Positions 36,170 to 45,626 of a stretch of 64,000 nt of DNA are shown piece by piece. The position numbers and the translations under genes were made by a program. The notes below the pieces were generated by a model. It was not told the DNA's origin and made no database searches. It was given only the letters and a program-made list of their open reading frames with translations. Origin of the DNA: Curtobacterium sp. VKM Ac-1376 (GTDB lineage Bacteria > Actinomycetota > Actinomycetes > Actinomycetales > Microbacteriaceae); NCBI RefSeq assembly GCF_015351025.1, contig NZ_JADKRV010000011.1:58830-122829 (forward strand), in the 5' to 3' direction. Every line of letters starts with the position of its first letter. Position 1 is the first letter of the stretch.

Positions 36170-37624
36170 ATGAGAGACACGCTCGCCCCCCTCGCCCCGC
36201 TCGAGCCGTTCCTCGTCGACGGCACCTGGACCGCCCCCGAGGGCGCCGAGCTCCTGGACGTCCTCGACCCCGCCACCGAGGTGCTGCTGACCCGCGTGCC
36301 GCAGGCCGGTCCCGCCGACGTCGACGCCGCCGTGGCCGCCGCCCGCCGGGCGCACGAGGACCGCCGGTGGAGCGGGATGAGCCCCCACGACCGCAGCCGG
36401 ATCCTGAACCGGGTCGCGGACCTCATCGAGGAGCGCCTCGAGGACCTCGCCGTGCTCGAGACCCGTGACAACGGCAAACCGATCGAGCGCTCGCGCGCCG
36501 ACACCGCGACCTCGGCCCGGGTGTTCCGCTACTACGCAGGTGCCCCGTCCCGCCTGACCGGCACCGTCGTGCCCGTCGACGGCGGCCAGCACCACGTGTA
36601 CACGACCCTCGAACCGGTCGGCGTCGCGGCGCTCATCCTGCCGTGGAACTTCCCGATCATGACCGGAGCGTTCAAGCTCGCCCCGGCGCTCGCCGCGGGG
36701 TGCACCGTCGTCGTCAAGCCCGCCGAGCAGACCCCGCTCACGATGCTCCGCGTCGCCGCGATCTGCGAGGAGGCCGGTGTGCCCGCCGGCGTCGTCAACG
36801 TCCTGACCGGCGACGGCCGGGTCGGTGCCGCGCTCACCGCGCACCCCGGCGTGGACAAGGTCTCGTTCACCGGCAGCACCGAGGTCGGTCGCAAGGTGAT
36901 GACCGCTGCGAGCGCGGACTTCAAGCGCCTGACGCTGGAGCTCGGCGGCAAGAGCCCCAACATCGTGTTCGAGGACGCCGACCTCGACGCCGTCGTGGTC
37001 ACCGCCATGCGAGCGTCGTTCGGGCACTCCGGGCAGATGTGCACCGCCGGCAGCCGACTGCTCGTGCAGCGGTCGGTCCTCGACGAGGTGACGGAGCGCC
37101 TGGTCGCCGCCGTCCGGAAGGTCGCCGTCGGTGACGGGCTCGACGGCGGGATCACCGTCGGCCCGCTCGTCTCCGAGGAACAGCGGCAGCAGGTGCTCGG
37201 CTACATCGAGCAGGGCAAGGCCGAGGGGGCGACGGTCGCGGTCGGCGGCGGCGTGCCCGAGCGCCCGGGCTACTACGTCGAGCCGACCCTCTTCACCGGG
37301 GTGTCGAACACGATGACCATCGCCCGCGAGGAGATCTTCGGCCCGGTCGTCGGCGTCATCCCGTTCGAGGACGAGGACGAGGCCATCGCCATCGCGAACG
37401 ACCAGACGTACGGCCTCGCCGCCGGCGTCTGGACCCGCGACCTGTCCCGTGCCCACCGGATGGGCCAGCGGCTGCACGCCGGCACCGTGTGGGTGAACAC
37501 CTACAACCTGTTCGACCCCGCGCTGTCATTCGGCGGCGTCGGCGAGTCCGGCCTCGGCCGTGACCTCGGCGAAGAGGCGCTCCGCGCGTTCTGCGAGTCG
37601 AAGAGCGTCGTCATCGCGCTCTGA
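36170..37624 (+). CDS. NAD(P)-dependent aldehyde dehydrogenase
   Basis: 484 residues with all ALDH landmarks: ILPWNFPIMTGAFKLAPALAAGCTVVVKPAEQTPL, the catalytic glutamate in LELGGKSPNIVFEDADL and the catalytic cysteine in FGHSGQMCTAGSRLLV, then EEIFGPVVGVIPFEDEDEAIAIANDQTYGLAAGVWT. It belongs to the betaine/aminoaldehyde dehydrogenase-like set that oxidises amine-derived aldehydes, fitting the copper amine oxidase further along. A GGAGG site precedes the ATG. It is the second gene after operator A. Confidence 0.93.
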   Translation: MRDTLAPLAPLEPFLVDGTWTAPEGAELLDVLDPATEVLLTRVPQAGPADVDAAVAAARRAHEDRRWSGMSPHDRSRILNRVADLIEERLEDLAVLETRDNGKPIERSRADTATSARVFRYYAGAPSRLTGTVVPVDGGQHHVYTTLEPVGVAALILPWNFPIMTGAFKLAPALAAGCTVVVKPAEQTPLTMLRVAAICEEAGVPAGVVNVLTGDGRVGAALTAHPGVDKVSFTGSTEVGRKVMTAASADFKRLTLELGGKSPNIVFEDADLDAVVVTAMRASFGHSGQMCTAGSRLLVQRSVLDEVTERLVAAVRKVAVGDGLDGGITVGPLVSEEQRQQVLGYIEQGKAEGATVAVGGGVPERPGYYVEPTLFTGVSNTMTIAREEIFGPVVGVIPFEDEDEAIAIANDQTYGLAAGVWTRDLSRAHRMGQRLHAGTVWVNTYNLFDPALSFGGVGESGLGRDLGEEALRAFCESKSVVIAL

Positions 37625-37631
37625 CCCCCGA

Positions 37632-38126
37632 TCAGCGCGGGCGGCACTCCAGGCTCAACCAGAGTTCGAAGCAGGCGCTCCGCGACAGGGCGGTCGCGCC
37701 GATCGACGCACGGCCCATCCGGCCGACGTCCGGACCGAACACGTCGAACAGCAGGTCGCTCGCTGCGTTCGACACCTGGTTGAGCTGCTCGAACCCGGGC
37801 GCGCAGAGCACGAAGCACAGTCCGCGGGACAGCGCGGTGACCTCGTCGAGGGAGCCGAGGGCGTACCGGATCATGCCGAGGGCGTTGACGGCGGTGTACC
37901 GGGCGGCCTCCTGCGCCTGCTCGAGCGTGACGTCGATCCCGACCGATCCGGGGTGCAGCATCGTGCCGTCGCGCGACTCCGGCGTCATGCCGCTCAGTTC
38001 CAGCAGGTCTCCCGTGCGGTGGAACGCTCGGAGCGAGCTGCCGTAGCGGCCGCCGTACGGCGGGTTCGCGTAGTCGGGGATGACGAGTCCGAGTTCCTGC
38101 GCGCGGGCTTCAGCGGAGTGGTCCAT
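37632..38126 (-). CDS. RidA/YjgF-like protein
   Basis: 164 residues of the RidA/YjgF fold: FHRTGDLLELSGMTPES in the first strands, DVTLEQAQEAARYTAVNALGMIRYALGSLDEVTALSRGLCFVLCAPGF in the centre, and MGRASIGATALSRSACFELWLSLECRP at the end. The arginine in MGRASIGATAL corresponds to the catalytic region of RidA (RxxxG). RidA removes reactive enamines and imines, which amine oxidases and aminotransferases release. It has its own operator (B), divergent from the aminotransferase gene. It is longer than typical RidA (about 130), with a short N-terminal extension. Confidence 0.85.
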   Translation of the reverse strand: MDHSAEARAQELGLVIPDYANPPYGGRYGSSLRAFHRTGDLLELSGMTPESRDGTMLHPGSVGIDVTLEQAQEAARYTAVNALGMIRYALGSLDEVTALSRGLCFVLCAPGFEQLNQVSNAASDLLFDVFGPDVGRMGRASIGATALSRSACFELWLSLECRPR

Positions 38127-38156
38127 GGGGCAACAGTATCCGGCGCTGGCGTGAAT

Positions 38157-38183
38157 GGATACAACCTGATTATGATGGGATCC
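38157..38183. promoter_or_regulatory. GntR double operator B (RidA-like / aminotransferase intergenic)
   Basis: GGATAC at 38157-38162 (GAAT before, AACC after) and GGATCC at 38178-38183 (ATG before, ATTC after) have centres 21 bp apart, as in operator A. They lie 30 bases from the RidA-like start and 43 bases from the aminotransferase start, so one complex could control both directions. Confidence 0.7.
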
Positions 38184-38226
38184 ATTCAGCGTCCGGGGGT
38201 GACGCGCACGAGGAAGGACCCGCCAC

Positions 38227-39468
38227 ATGACGATCGGTCTCGATGACGGCACGATGGCCGTCGCGGCAGGGACGGTGATCGACGTGGCCGCCGAGCGCGC
38301 CCGCACCGCCGGCACCGCGGGACGCCACTACTTCAACGCGGCCGGCGCGGGCCTGGTCAGCGACGGCGTCCTGGAGGCGGTGGTCACCCACCTGCGCCGG
38401 GAACAGCGGGTGGGTGGGTACGAAGCCGCCAACCAGGTCACCGAGCAGGTCGCTGACGTCTACGCCGCGGCTGCCGCCCTGCTCCGGTCCGAGGCCGACG
38501 AGATCGCGCTGTTCGACAGTGCGACCAGCGGCCTGCGCGGCGTCTTCGACGCGCTGCGGCTCGGAGCGGGGGACACCGTCGTCGCTCCCCGTTCGAGCTA
38601 CGTCAGCCAGGCACTCCGGCTGCTCGCCATGCGACGCCACGACGACGTACGACTCGTCGTCGTGCCGAGCGACCCCACCGGCGCGATGGACCTCGACGCC
38701 CTCGACGACGCCGTCTCCGGCGCCACCGGGCGGGTCGTCGTGAGCGCGGTGCACGTGCCGACCTCATCGGGTCTCGTCGAGCCGATCACGGCGATCAGCG
38801 CGATCGCCCGACGCCACGGCGCCCTGACGGTCGTCGACGCCACCCAGTCCGTCGGCCAGATCGACGTCGACGTGCGGGCCGTCGACTGCGACGCCCTCGT
38901 CACCACCGGTCGGAAGTTCCTGCGCGGACCGCGCGGCACCGGCCTCGCCTACCTGCGCCGCGGGGTGCTCGACGGCGTCGGCGCGTGGGCCCCGGATGTC
39001 CGCGGAGCCGTCTGGACCGGCGAAGATGAGTGGACGATGGACGGCACCGCGCGACAGCTCGAGACGTGGGAGTGCTCCGTCGCCGCGCGGCTCGGCCTCG
39101 GGGTGGCCCTGCGCGAGGCGCTCGAGCGCGGTCCGGCGGCGACCGAGACGCACCTGGTCGGCCTCGGTGCCCGCCTGCGCACCGCGCTCGCCGCCATGGA
39201 CGGCGTCACCGTGGCGGACCCGCCCGCATCGCCGTCCGCGATCGTCACGTTCACGGTCGAGGGGGTCGCCGGCAAGGAGGTATCGGCCCGGCTCCGCCAG
39301 CGCAGCATCGACTCGATCTCGGTCCCCGCGAGCCACGCGCAGTGGGACCTCGGTGCCCGTGGCCTGCCGAGCGTCGTCCGGGTCTCGCCGCACGTCTACA
39401 ACGACGACGAGGACGTCCGGGTCCTGCTCGACGGCGTCGCGGACGTCGTCGCCGAGGTCCGCGCGTGA
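38227..39468 (+). CDS. Class V aminotransferase-fold PLP enzyme
   Basis: 413 residues. The pyridoxal-binding parts are clear: D204 in LTVVDATQSVGQIDVDV, and K230 in LVTTGRKFLRGPRGTGLAYL, the Schiff-base lysine. The N-terminal HYFNAAGAGLVSDGVLEAVVTHLRREQ is like the NifS/isopenicillin-N-epimerase-like group, which also includes EgtE-type lyases. It may transaminate or cleave a sulfur or amino substrate. Its start codon follows operator B. The stop overlaps the next gene by GTGA, so it opens a five-gene catabolic operon. Confidence 0.88.
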   Translation: MTIGLDDGTMAVAAGTVIDVAAERARTAGTAGRHYFNAAGAGLVSDGVLEAVVTHLRREQRVGGYEAANQVTEQVADVYAAAAALLRSEADEIALFDSATSGLRGVFDALRLGAGDTVVAPRSSYVSQALRLLAMRRHDDVRLVVVPSDPTGAMDLDALDDAVSGATGRVVVSAVHVPTSSGLVEPITAISAIARRHGALTVVDATQSVGQIDVDVRAVDCDALVTTGRKFLRGPRGTGLAYLRRGVLDGVGAWAPDVRGAVWTGEDEWTMDGTARQLETWECSVAARLGLGVALREALERGPAATETHLVGLGARLRTALAAMDGVTVADPPASPSAIVTFTVEGVAGKEVSARLRQRSIDSISVPASHAQWDLGARGLPSVVRVSPHVYNDDEDVRVLLDGVADVVAEVRA

Positions 39469-40559
39469 CGGCCGTGCACGACGTCGTCGTCCTCGGACTC
39501 GGCATCCACGGTTCCGCGACCACGTACGAGCTCGCGCGCCGCGGCCTGGACGTCGTCGCGGTCGAGCGCTTCGCCCCGGGGCACGAGCGCGGCTCGTCGC
39601 ACGGGGCCACCCGGATGATCCGCCGCGCCTACCCGCACCCGGTCTGGAACGACCTCGTCGACCGTGCCTACCGTGGGTGGGACCGCTGGGGGACCGCGGC
39701 CGGCGCGCACTTCCTGCACCGGACGGGCGGACTGTACGCGCACCGGGGCGAGCCGACGATGCAGGGCGGGGCGAGCCTCCCGGCCGACCGCGCAGCCTGG
39801 CCGACGCTCGCGCCCTCGTTGCGTCCGCCCGAGACGTACGGCGCGGTCCACGACCCCGACGCCGGTGTGCTCGAGGCCGCGCGTGCGCTCGGGTTCGCGC
39901 AGTCCGCCGCCGCGGCGGCCGGCGCCGACCTGCGGTACGGCGAGACCGTGCTCGACTGGCAGGGCGACGACGGCGTCGTCACCGTCCGGACCGACGCCGG
40001 CAGCATCCGCGCCCGTCGGCTCGTCCTGGCCGGAGGCGCCTGGGCGTCGCAGCTGGTGCCCGAGGCCGCCGCGTTCTTCGAGGTCTGGCGCATCGTCACC
40101 CTCACCGCCCCGACCGGGCAGGTCGTGGCGCAGCCGCCGGCACTCGGCTGCTTCTCGGTCGACCTGCCGGAGGGACTCGTCTTCGGCCTGCCCGAGGCCG
40201 CGGGATCCGGCGCGAAGATCGGGATCGACGCCGGCCCGGTGTGGGACCCCGACGTGCCCGTCGCCCCGCCGAACGACGCCGAGGTCGCGTACCTGGCCGA
40301 GCTCCTCGAACGGTTCGTGCCCGGCATCGTCACCACCGGCGGTGAGGCCGTCGCGTGCCTGTACACGATGACGCCGGACAAGCGGTTCGTCGTCGGCGCC
40401 CTGCCGGACCAGCCGGAGGTGCTCGTCGCCGCGGCCTGCTCCGGCCACGGCTTCAAGTTCGGGCCGGCGATCGGCGAGGCCGTCGCCGACCTGGTGCAGG
40501 GCATCGACCGCCCCGACCTCGACTTCCTGAGCCCCGCACGGATGGTGACCACCGCATGA
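39465..40559 (+). CDS. Sarcosine oxidase-like FAD oxidoreductase
   Basis: 364 residues in the monomeric sarcosine oxidase / N-methyltryptophan oxidase family. The FAD loop is VVVLGLGIHGSATTYELARRG. C298 in CLYTMTPDKRFVVG corresponds to the cysteine that holds FAD covalently in this family. GSSHGATRMIRRAYPHP is the conserved segment near the active site. Such enzymes oxidise secondary or N-methyl amino acids and release an aldehyde and hydrogen peroxide. GTG start overlapping the aminotransferase stop, and ATGA overlap with the next gene. The true substrate in this island is unknown. Confidence 0.88.
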   Translation: MTAVHDVVVLGLGIHGSATTYELARRGLDVVAVERFAPGHERGSSHGATRMIRRAYPHPVWNDLVDRAYRGWDRWGTAAGAHFLHRTGGLYAHRGEPTMQGGASLPADRAAWPTLAPSLRPPETYGAVHDPDAGVLEAARALGFAQSAAAAAGADLRYGETVLDWQGDDGVVTVRTDAGSIRARRLVLAGGAWASQLVPEAAAFFEVWRIVTLTAPTGQVVAQPPALGCFSVDLPEGLVFGLPEAAGSGAKIGIDAGPVWDPDVPVAPPNDAEVAYLAELLERFVPGIVTTGGEAVACLYTMTPDKRFVVGALPDQPEVLVAAACSGHGFKFGPAIGEAVADLVQGIDRPDLDFLSPARMVTTA

Positions 40560-42085
40560 CCGCCACAGCAGCACCGCCCACCCGCCGGGTCGCCGTCGCC
40601 GCTCCGCACCCCGCCGCCCTGGACGCCGCAGCCGAGGCCGTGGCGGCTGGCGGGGACGCGATCGACGCCGCCCTCGCAGCAGCCACAGCACTGACCGTCG
40701 TCTACCCGCACCAGTGCAGCATCGGCGGGGACCTCGTCGCCCTCGTCCGGCGCCCCGGTCACCCCGTCGTCGCCGTGGTGTCCGCGGGTGCCGCACCCGC
40801 CGGCATCGACGCCGCCGCGCTCGCGCAGCAGGAACGGATGCCGCGGCAGGGCGCGCAGACCGTCACCGTCCCCGGCGTGGTCGCCGGGTGGCAGGCGATC
40901 GCCGCGCTCGGCGGCCGGCTCGGGCTCGGCGACCCGCTGACCCGCGCGGCACGACTCGCGGCCGACGGGATCCCCGTCTCCGCCGGCCTCGCCCGCGCGA
41001 TCGCCGTCCGGACCGACGAGCTCCACGCCGACCCCGGGATGCGCGGGGTCTTCACGGACGGCACCGGGGCGCTGCTCGCCGAGGGGGGTCCGCTCGTGCA
41101 ACCGGCGCTCGCCGAGACCCTGACCGAGCTGGCCGCCGACCCGGCCGCGATGTACCGGGGCCGGATCGCCGCCTCGATCACGGCTCGTCTGCGGGCGCTC
41201 GGCGGTGCACACACCGAGGCTGACTTCGCCGTCCACCAGGCCGAGCTGGTGGAGCCCTGTGGCACGACGATCGGCGGTGCCCGCTGGTGGGTCGCGCCGC
41301 CACCCACGCAGGGCGTCGTGCTGCTCGGGATCCTGCCGGAGGCGCTCGCCGACGCCACCCCGGACCTCGTCGACGCAGTGCACCGCGCCGCGCTGGTCCG
41401 CCAGGCGGAGCTCGGCGACCCCCGCGGCGGCGCGATCGACGTGGCCGCGATGCTCGACCCGCGCGACACCGGTCGGGTCGGCGAGCTGCCCCGGGCCGGT
41501 CGCGCCCTCGGCGACACCGTCGCGGTGACCGCGGCGGGCACCGACGGGACCGTCGTCACGCTCATCCAGAGCGTCTACCAGCTCTTCGGCTCCGGGATCC
41601 TCGACCCGGGGACGGGAGTGGTGCTGCACAACCGCGGCTCCGCGTTCAGCACCGACCCCGCGCACCCCGCCCACGTCGGACCGGGTCTGCGGCCGCCGCA
41701 CACCCTGTTGCCGGTGATCGCCGAGACGGAGGACCTGGTGCTCGGCCTCGGCTGCCAGGGCGGCAGCGCCCAGCCGTGGATCCTCGCGCAGCTCGCCCGC
41801 GACCTGATCGCCGCGGACAGCGACCCCGACGAGGTCCTCGGCCGACCGCGGTTCGTGATCGGCGCCCGTGACCTCGGGCACGAGGTGATGACGCTCGTCG
41901 CCGAGCCCGGCTCCGAGGGCGCGATCGCCGCGGCCGAGGACCTCGGGCTGCCGGTGGCCCGCACCACCGGACCCGTCGACGAGGCCGGTCACGTGCAGGC
42001 GGTCCGGCTGCACGCCGACGGGCACCTCGACGCCGCGAGCGACCCCCGGGCGGACGGCCGCGCCGTCGTCCTCGACGCCCACTGA
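40556..42085 (+). CDS. Gamma-glutamyltransferase family protein
   Basis: 509 residues of the Ntn-type GGT family. It has the N-terminal AAEAVAAGGDAIDAALAAATALTVVYPHQCSIGGDLVALV and the processing threonine in GDTVAVTAAGTDGTVVTLIQSVYQLFGSGIL, where the self-cleaving nucleophile sits before the small subunit. Later GGSAQPWILAQL matches the substrate loop. No signal peptide is visible, so it may be cytoplasmic, unlike classic GGT. It would remove a gamma-glutamyl group from an amide, or cleave a glutathione-like conjugate, which suits a gamma-glutamylated-amine catabolic role. It overlaps the preceding gene by ATGA. Confidence 0.88.
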   Translation: MTATAAPPTRRVAVAAPHPAALDAAAEAVAAGGDAIDAALAAATALTVVYPHQCSIGGDLVALVRRPGHPVVAVVSAGAAPAGIDAAALAQQERMPRQGAQTVTVPGVVAGWQAIAALGGRLGLGDPLTRAARLAADGIPVSAGLARAIAVRTDELHADPGMRGVFTDGTGALLAEGGPLVQPALAETLTELAADPAAMYRGRIAASITARLRALGGAHTEADFAVHQAELVEPCGTTIGGARWWVAPPPTQGVVLLGILPEALADATPDLVDAVHRAALVRQAELGDPRGGAIDVAAMLDPRDTGRVGELPRAGRALGDTVAVTAAGTDGTVVTLIQSVYQLFGSGILDPGTGVVLHNRGSAFSTDPAHPAHVGPGLRPPHTLLPVIAETEDLVLGLGCQGGSAQPWILAQLARDLIAADSDPDEVLGRPRFVIGARDLGHEVMTLVAEPGSEGAIAAAEDLGLPVARTTGPVDEAGHVQAVRLHADGHLDAASDPRADGRAVVLDAH

Positions 42086-42113
42086 CCGCACGATCCACCC
42101 GAGAAGGAAGCCC

Positions 42114-44108
42114 ATGAGCAGCACCCACGTCCTCGATCCGCTGACCTCCGCCGAGATCGCCTCCTTCGTCGCCGCCGTCCGGTCCTCCGGGCGCATCGGT
42201 GCCCGGCCGCGCTTCTGGGGGATCGCGCTCGACGAGGAGAAGGCCAGGGGCACGACCGCCGGCGGTGCCCGGCCGGTGCGGCTCGTCGTGATGGACCCGG
42301 ACGCCCACGCCGCGTGGGAGGTGCGCGGCTGGACCGCCGGCCCGGACTCACCCGCGATCGTCGAGCTGTGGACCGACGTGGACCACCGCCGCCCCGGCGT
42401 CTCGAGCGACGAGGCGCGGCTCATCGCGCAGGCCGCGCGGAAGTCACCGCTCATCATCGAGGCGCTCGCGAAGCGCGGCATCACCGACACCTCGCTCGTC
42501 TGGGTCGACCCGGAGTCGATCACCGGCTTCGTGCCCGAGGACCTCGCCGACCGCCGCCTGAGCTGGGGCACGGTCTGGTACCGCGAGTTCCCCGAGGACA
42601 ACGGCTACGCCCGACCGGTCGCCGGACTCGTCCCGATCCTCGACCTGGACACCCTCGAGGTGATCCGGATCGAGGACCACGGCGTCATCCCGATGGCGAG
42701 CGAGACCGGCGTGTACACGTCCGGTACCTGGGGTCCTGACCGCGAGGTCTCCGCGCTCGACATCGTGCAGCCGAACGGCCCCGGATTCGAGATCGACGGG
42801 CACGAGGTCCGCTGGCAGAACTGGACGTTCCGCGTCGGGTTCTCGCACCGTGAGGGCCTGGTACTGCACGACTTGGCCTACCGCGACGGCGACGTCGTGC
42901 GCCCGGTGCTGCACCGCGCCGCGGTCAACGAGATGTACGTGCCGTACCTGGACAGCGACCCGACCGCGTACCGCAAGAACTTCTTCGACTGGGGCGAGTA
43001 CGGCGCCGGCCCCCTGACCGCGAGCCTCGAGCTCGGCTGCGACTGCCTGGGGGAGATCCGGTACTTCGACGTCGACTACCTGGACGGCCACGGCGAACCG
43101 CAGACCATCGTGAACGGCATCTGCCTGCACGAAGAGGACGACTCGATCCTCTGGAAGCACGTCAACACCCGGACCGGCAGCGCCGAGGTCCGTCGCAGCC
43201 GCCGACTCGTGATCTCCAGCTTCGCGACCGTGGCGAACTACGACTACGGCTTCTACTGGTCGCTGTACCAGGACGGCTCCGTCGAACTCGAGGTCAAGCT
43301 CACCGGTCTGATGTCGGTTTCCGGCATCGCCGACGGCGAGACCCCGCGGTACGGCCGCATGGTGGCGCCGAACGTGCAGGCCCCCACCCACCAGCACTAC
43401 TTCGCCGTCCGGCTCGACACCGCCGTCGACGGGCCGCTGAACCGGCTGGTCGAGGTGCACGCCGAGCCCGAGCCCGACGAGGCCCTGAACCCGTACGGCA
43501 ACGCCTGCATCGCGGTCGAGACACCGATCGCGTCCGAGGCCGACGGCGCCCGGATGACCGACCCCGCCCGCGCGCTGCACTGGCGCATCGAGAGCGAGTC
43601 CGAGCAGAACCGGTACGGCGAGAGCACCGCGTACCGCCTGGCGGTGCAGAACACCGCGCAGCTGCACGTCCGCCCCGGCAGCATCGTCGAGCGCAAGGCA
43701 CCCTTCGTCGCCAAGCACCTGTGGGCGAGCGCCTTCGATCCCGAGGAGCGCTTCATCGCCGGCGAGTACCCGAACCAGGGCGAGCTCGGCGACGACGGGG
43801 TGCACGTCTGGCAGCGGGCGGACCGGTCCCTCGAGAACGAGCGGCTCGTGCTGTGGCCGGTCCTCGGCGTGCACCACTTCCCGCGGCCCGAGCAGTGGCC
43901 GATCATGCCCGTCGACACCATCGGTCTCCGGCTCGAGCCGGACGGCTTCTTCGACCGGAACCCCTCGCTCGACGTCCCCCCGTCCGTGACCGACCACTGC
44001 GCACCGGGCGCCGGCCACGACCACGCGGCGCACGACCACGACACCCACGCCGCGCACGACGGGCACGTCCACGCCGAGCAGCAGCACGACCACGAGGGCG
44101 GCCGCTGA
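42114..44108 (+). CDS. Copper amine oxidase with His-rich tail
   Basis: 664 residues. The topaquinone precursor is Y376 in NYDYGFYW (consensus N-Y-D/E). The copper histidines are H426 and H428 in THQHYF, and the third is H587 or H588 in VLGVHHFP, matching Arthrobacter-type amine oxidases in spacing. It converts primary amines to aldehydes, ammonia and hydrogen peroxide. The last 36 residues (from CAPGAG) contain ten histidines and many Asp and Ala, an unusual tail that could bind copper or nickel. It starts 28 bases after the GGT gene and ends with TGATG into the amidase. Confidence 0.93.
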   Translation: MSSTHVLDPLTSAEIASFVAAVRSSGRIGARPRFWGIALDEEKARGTTAGGARPVRLVVMDPDAHAAWEVRGWTAGPDSPAIVELWTDVDHRRPGVSSDEARLIAQAARKSPLIIEALAKRGITDTSLVWVDPESITGFVPEDLADRRLSWGTVWYREFPEDNGYARPVAGLVPILDLDTLEVIRIEDHGVIPMASETGVYTSGTWGPDREVSALDIVQPNGPGFEIDGHEVRWQNWTFRVGFSHREGLVLHDLAYRDGDVVRPVLHRAAVNEMYVPYLDSDPTAYRKNFFDWGEYGAGPLTASLELGCDCLGEIRYFDVDYLDGHGEPQTIVNGICLHEEDDSILWKHVNTRTGSAEVRRSRRLVISSFATVANYDYGFYWSLYQDGSVELEVKLTGLMSVSGIADGETPRYGRMVAPNVQAPTHQHYFAVRLDTAVDGPLNRLVEVHAEPEPDEALNPYGNACIAVETPIASEADGARMTDPARALHWRIESESEQNRYGESTAYRLAVQNTAQLHVRPGSIVERKAPFVAKHLWASAFDPEERFIAGEYPNQGELGDDGVHVWQRADRSLENERLVLWPVLGVHHFPRPEQWPIMPVDTIGLRLEPDGFFDRNPSLDVPPSVTDHCAPGAGHDHAAHDHDTHAAHDGHVHAEQQHDHEGGR

Positions 44109-45568
44109 TGACCCACGCCGCCGACCACGCCGCCGACCACGCGACCGAGCACACCCCCGAGCACCTCGCCGACTGGTCGGCCGTCCGCCTGGCCGACGCC
44201 GTCGCGAACCGCGAGGTGTCGGCGGTGGAGGTGATGGGCGCCCACCTGGACCGGATCGAGGAACGCAACCCGCGCCTCCAGGCCGTCGTCTCCCAGCAAC
44301 CGGACTCGGTCTCGCTCGCCGCGGCAGAGGCAGCCGACCGCCGCACCGCCGCGGCCCGCACCGCCGGCGAGCCGCTGCCGCCCCTGCACGGCCTGCCCAC
44401 CGCGGTGAAGGACCTGATGGACGTCGCCGGGCTGCCGACCACGAACGGGTCGGCAGCGTTCGCCGACGCGCGCCCCGCCGAGCACGACAGCGTCCTGGCG
44501 ACGCTGCTGCGCGACGCCGGTGCGATCATCATCGGCAAGACGAACACCCCGGAGATGGGTCAGGGCGTCCTGACCTTCAACCCGGTGTTCGGCACGACCG
44601 TCAACCCGTGGGACACCTCGCGGCACGCGGGCGGCTCCAGCGGCGGTGCCGCGGCGGCCCTGGCCGGGCGGATGCTGCCGATCGCCGACGGCTCCGACAG
44701 CGGCGGGAGCCTGCGCTACCCGGCGGCGTTCTGCAACGTGGTCGGCGTCCGGCCCAGCCCCGGTCGCGTGCCGAGCGGCCGGACCGGCAACGCCTGGACA
44801 CCGCACGGCGTCACCGGACCGATGGCACGCGACTCCGCCGACGCCGCACGCTTCATGGCGGCGCTCGCCGTCGAGAAGTCCGTCTGGCCGATGTCCGCCA
44901 TGACGCAGCACCCGGTCCGCCCGGTCGAGCTCGCCGGCCTGCGCGTCGCGTGGAGCGACGACGCCGGCGGCCTGCCGATCGACCCGGCCGTGCGTGCCGT
45001 GCACCGGGCGTTCGCCGAGCAGCTCGCCGGCCTCGGTGCGGTCGTCGAGGCGGACGAGCCCGACTTCGCGGGTGCCGACGAGGCGTGGGAGACCATCGAG
45101 ACGTTCGAGTTCTTCCTGGGCGGCCGGCACGCCGTCGACGCCGGCGCCACCGGATTCCGCCCGGACTACGTCCGCAACGTCGAGCAGGGGCGTGCCACCA
45201 CGGCAGCGCAGCTCGCCGACGCGTACGAGCGCCGCACCCGGATGTACCGGGACACCGCAGCCGTGCTCGAGCGGCACGACGTGCTCGTGCTGCCGGCGAC
45301 GCCGGTCGTCGCACCGCCGGCCGAGGTCGAGTGGGTCGACGAGGTCGACGGTCACCACTTCGACCGCTACTTCACGTGGCAGATGCTCGCGAACCGGCTC
45401 ACGCTCACGGCACACCCGGTCGTGGTGACCTCGGCCGGGTTCACGCCGGAGGGGTTGCCGGTCGGCGTCCAGGTCGTCGGGCGGTACGGGCACGAGGCGC
45501 AGCTGCTCGCGGTGACGCGGGCGATCGAGGAGGCCACCGGCTGGATCCGACGGGCGCCGGTGCTGTAG
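44108..45568 (+). CDS. Amidase (amidase-signature family)
   Basis: 486 residues with the Ser-cisSer-Lys triad: K101 in AVKDLMDVAGLPTTNGS, S177 in HAGGSSGGAAAAL and the nucleophile S201 in DSGGSLRYPAAFCN. The N-terminus is odd: MTHAADHAADHATEHTPEHL, a histidine-rich stretch that echoes the tail of the amine oxidase gene just before. It hydrolyses an amide to acid and ammonia. It is the last gene of the operon that opens at 38227. Inference: the operon turns an amine or amide substrate into central metabolites. Confidence 0.92.
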   Translation: MTHAADHAADHATEHTPEHLADWSAVRLADAVANREVSAVEVMGAHLDRIEERNPRLQAVVSQQPDSVSLAAAEAADRRTAAARTAGEPLPPLHGLPTAVKDLMDVAGLPTTNGSAAFADARPAEHDSVLATLLRDAGAIIIGKTNTPEMGQGVLTFNPVFGTTVNPWDTSRHAGGSSGGAAAALAGRMLPIADGSDSGGSLRYPAAFCNVVGVRPSPGRVPSGRTGNAWTPHGVTGPMARDSADAARFMAALAVEKSVWPMSAMTQHPVRPVELAGLRVAWSDDAGGLPIDPAVRAVHRAFAEQLAGLGAVVEADEPDFAGADEAWETIETFEFFLGGRHAVDAGATGFRPDYVRNVEQGRATTAAQLADAYERRTRMYRDTAAVLERHDVLVLPATPVVAPPAEVEWVDEVDGHHFDRYFTWQMLANRLTLTAHPVVVTSAGFTPEGLPVGVQVVGRYGHEAQLLAVTRAIEEATGWIRRAPVL

Positions 45569-45600
45569 ACGGCTGAAGCTGTCGGGTCGGTGGGCCGGTC

Positions 45601-45615
45601 GGCCTGGAGGCGCGG
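45601..45615 (+). repeat. 15-bp dispersed repeat, copy 1
   Basis: GGCCTGGAGGCGCGG occurs here exactly, and again at 47129-47143 (inverted) and 60666-60680. All three copies lie between genes. See the finding on this repeat. Confidence 0.8.
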
Positions 45616-45626
45616 GTCGGGTTCGC

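Noticed and set aside
35537..37477. Long minus-strand frame opposite the phosphotriesterase-like and aldehyde dehydrogenase genes
   Set aside because: Composition is that of an antisense frame, and the sense strand carries the full ALDH catalytic motifs.
39668..42601. Very long minus-strand frame across the FAD oxidase and GGT genes
   Set aside because: It has no domains, and the plus-strand genes have overlaps and motifs that leave no doubt.
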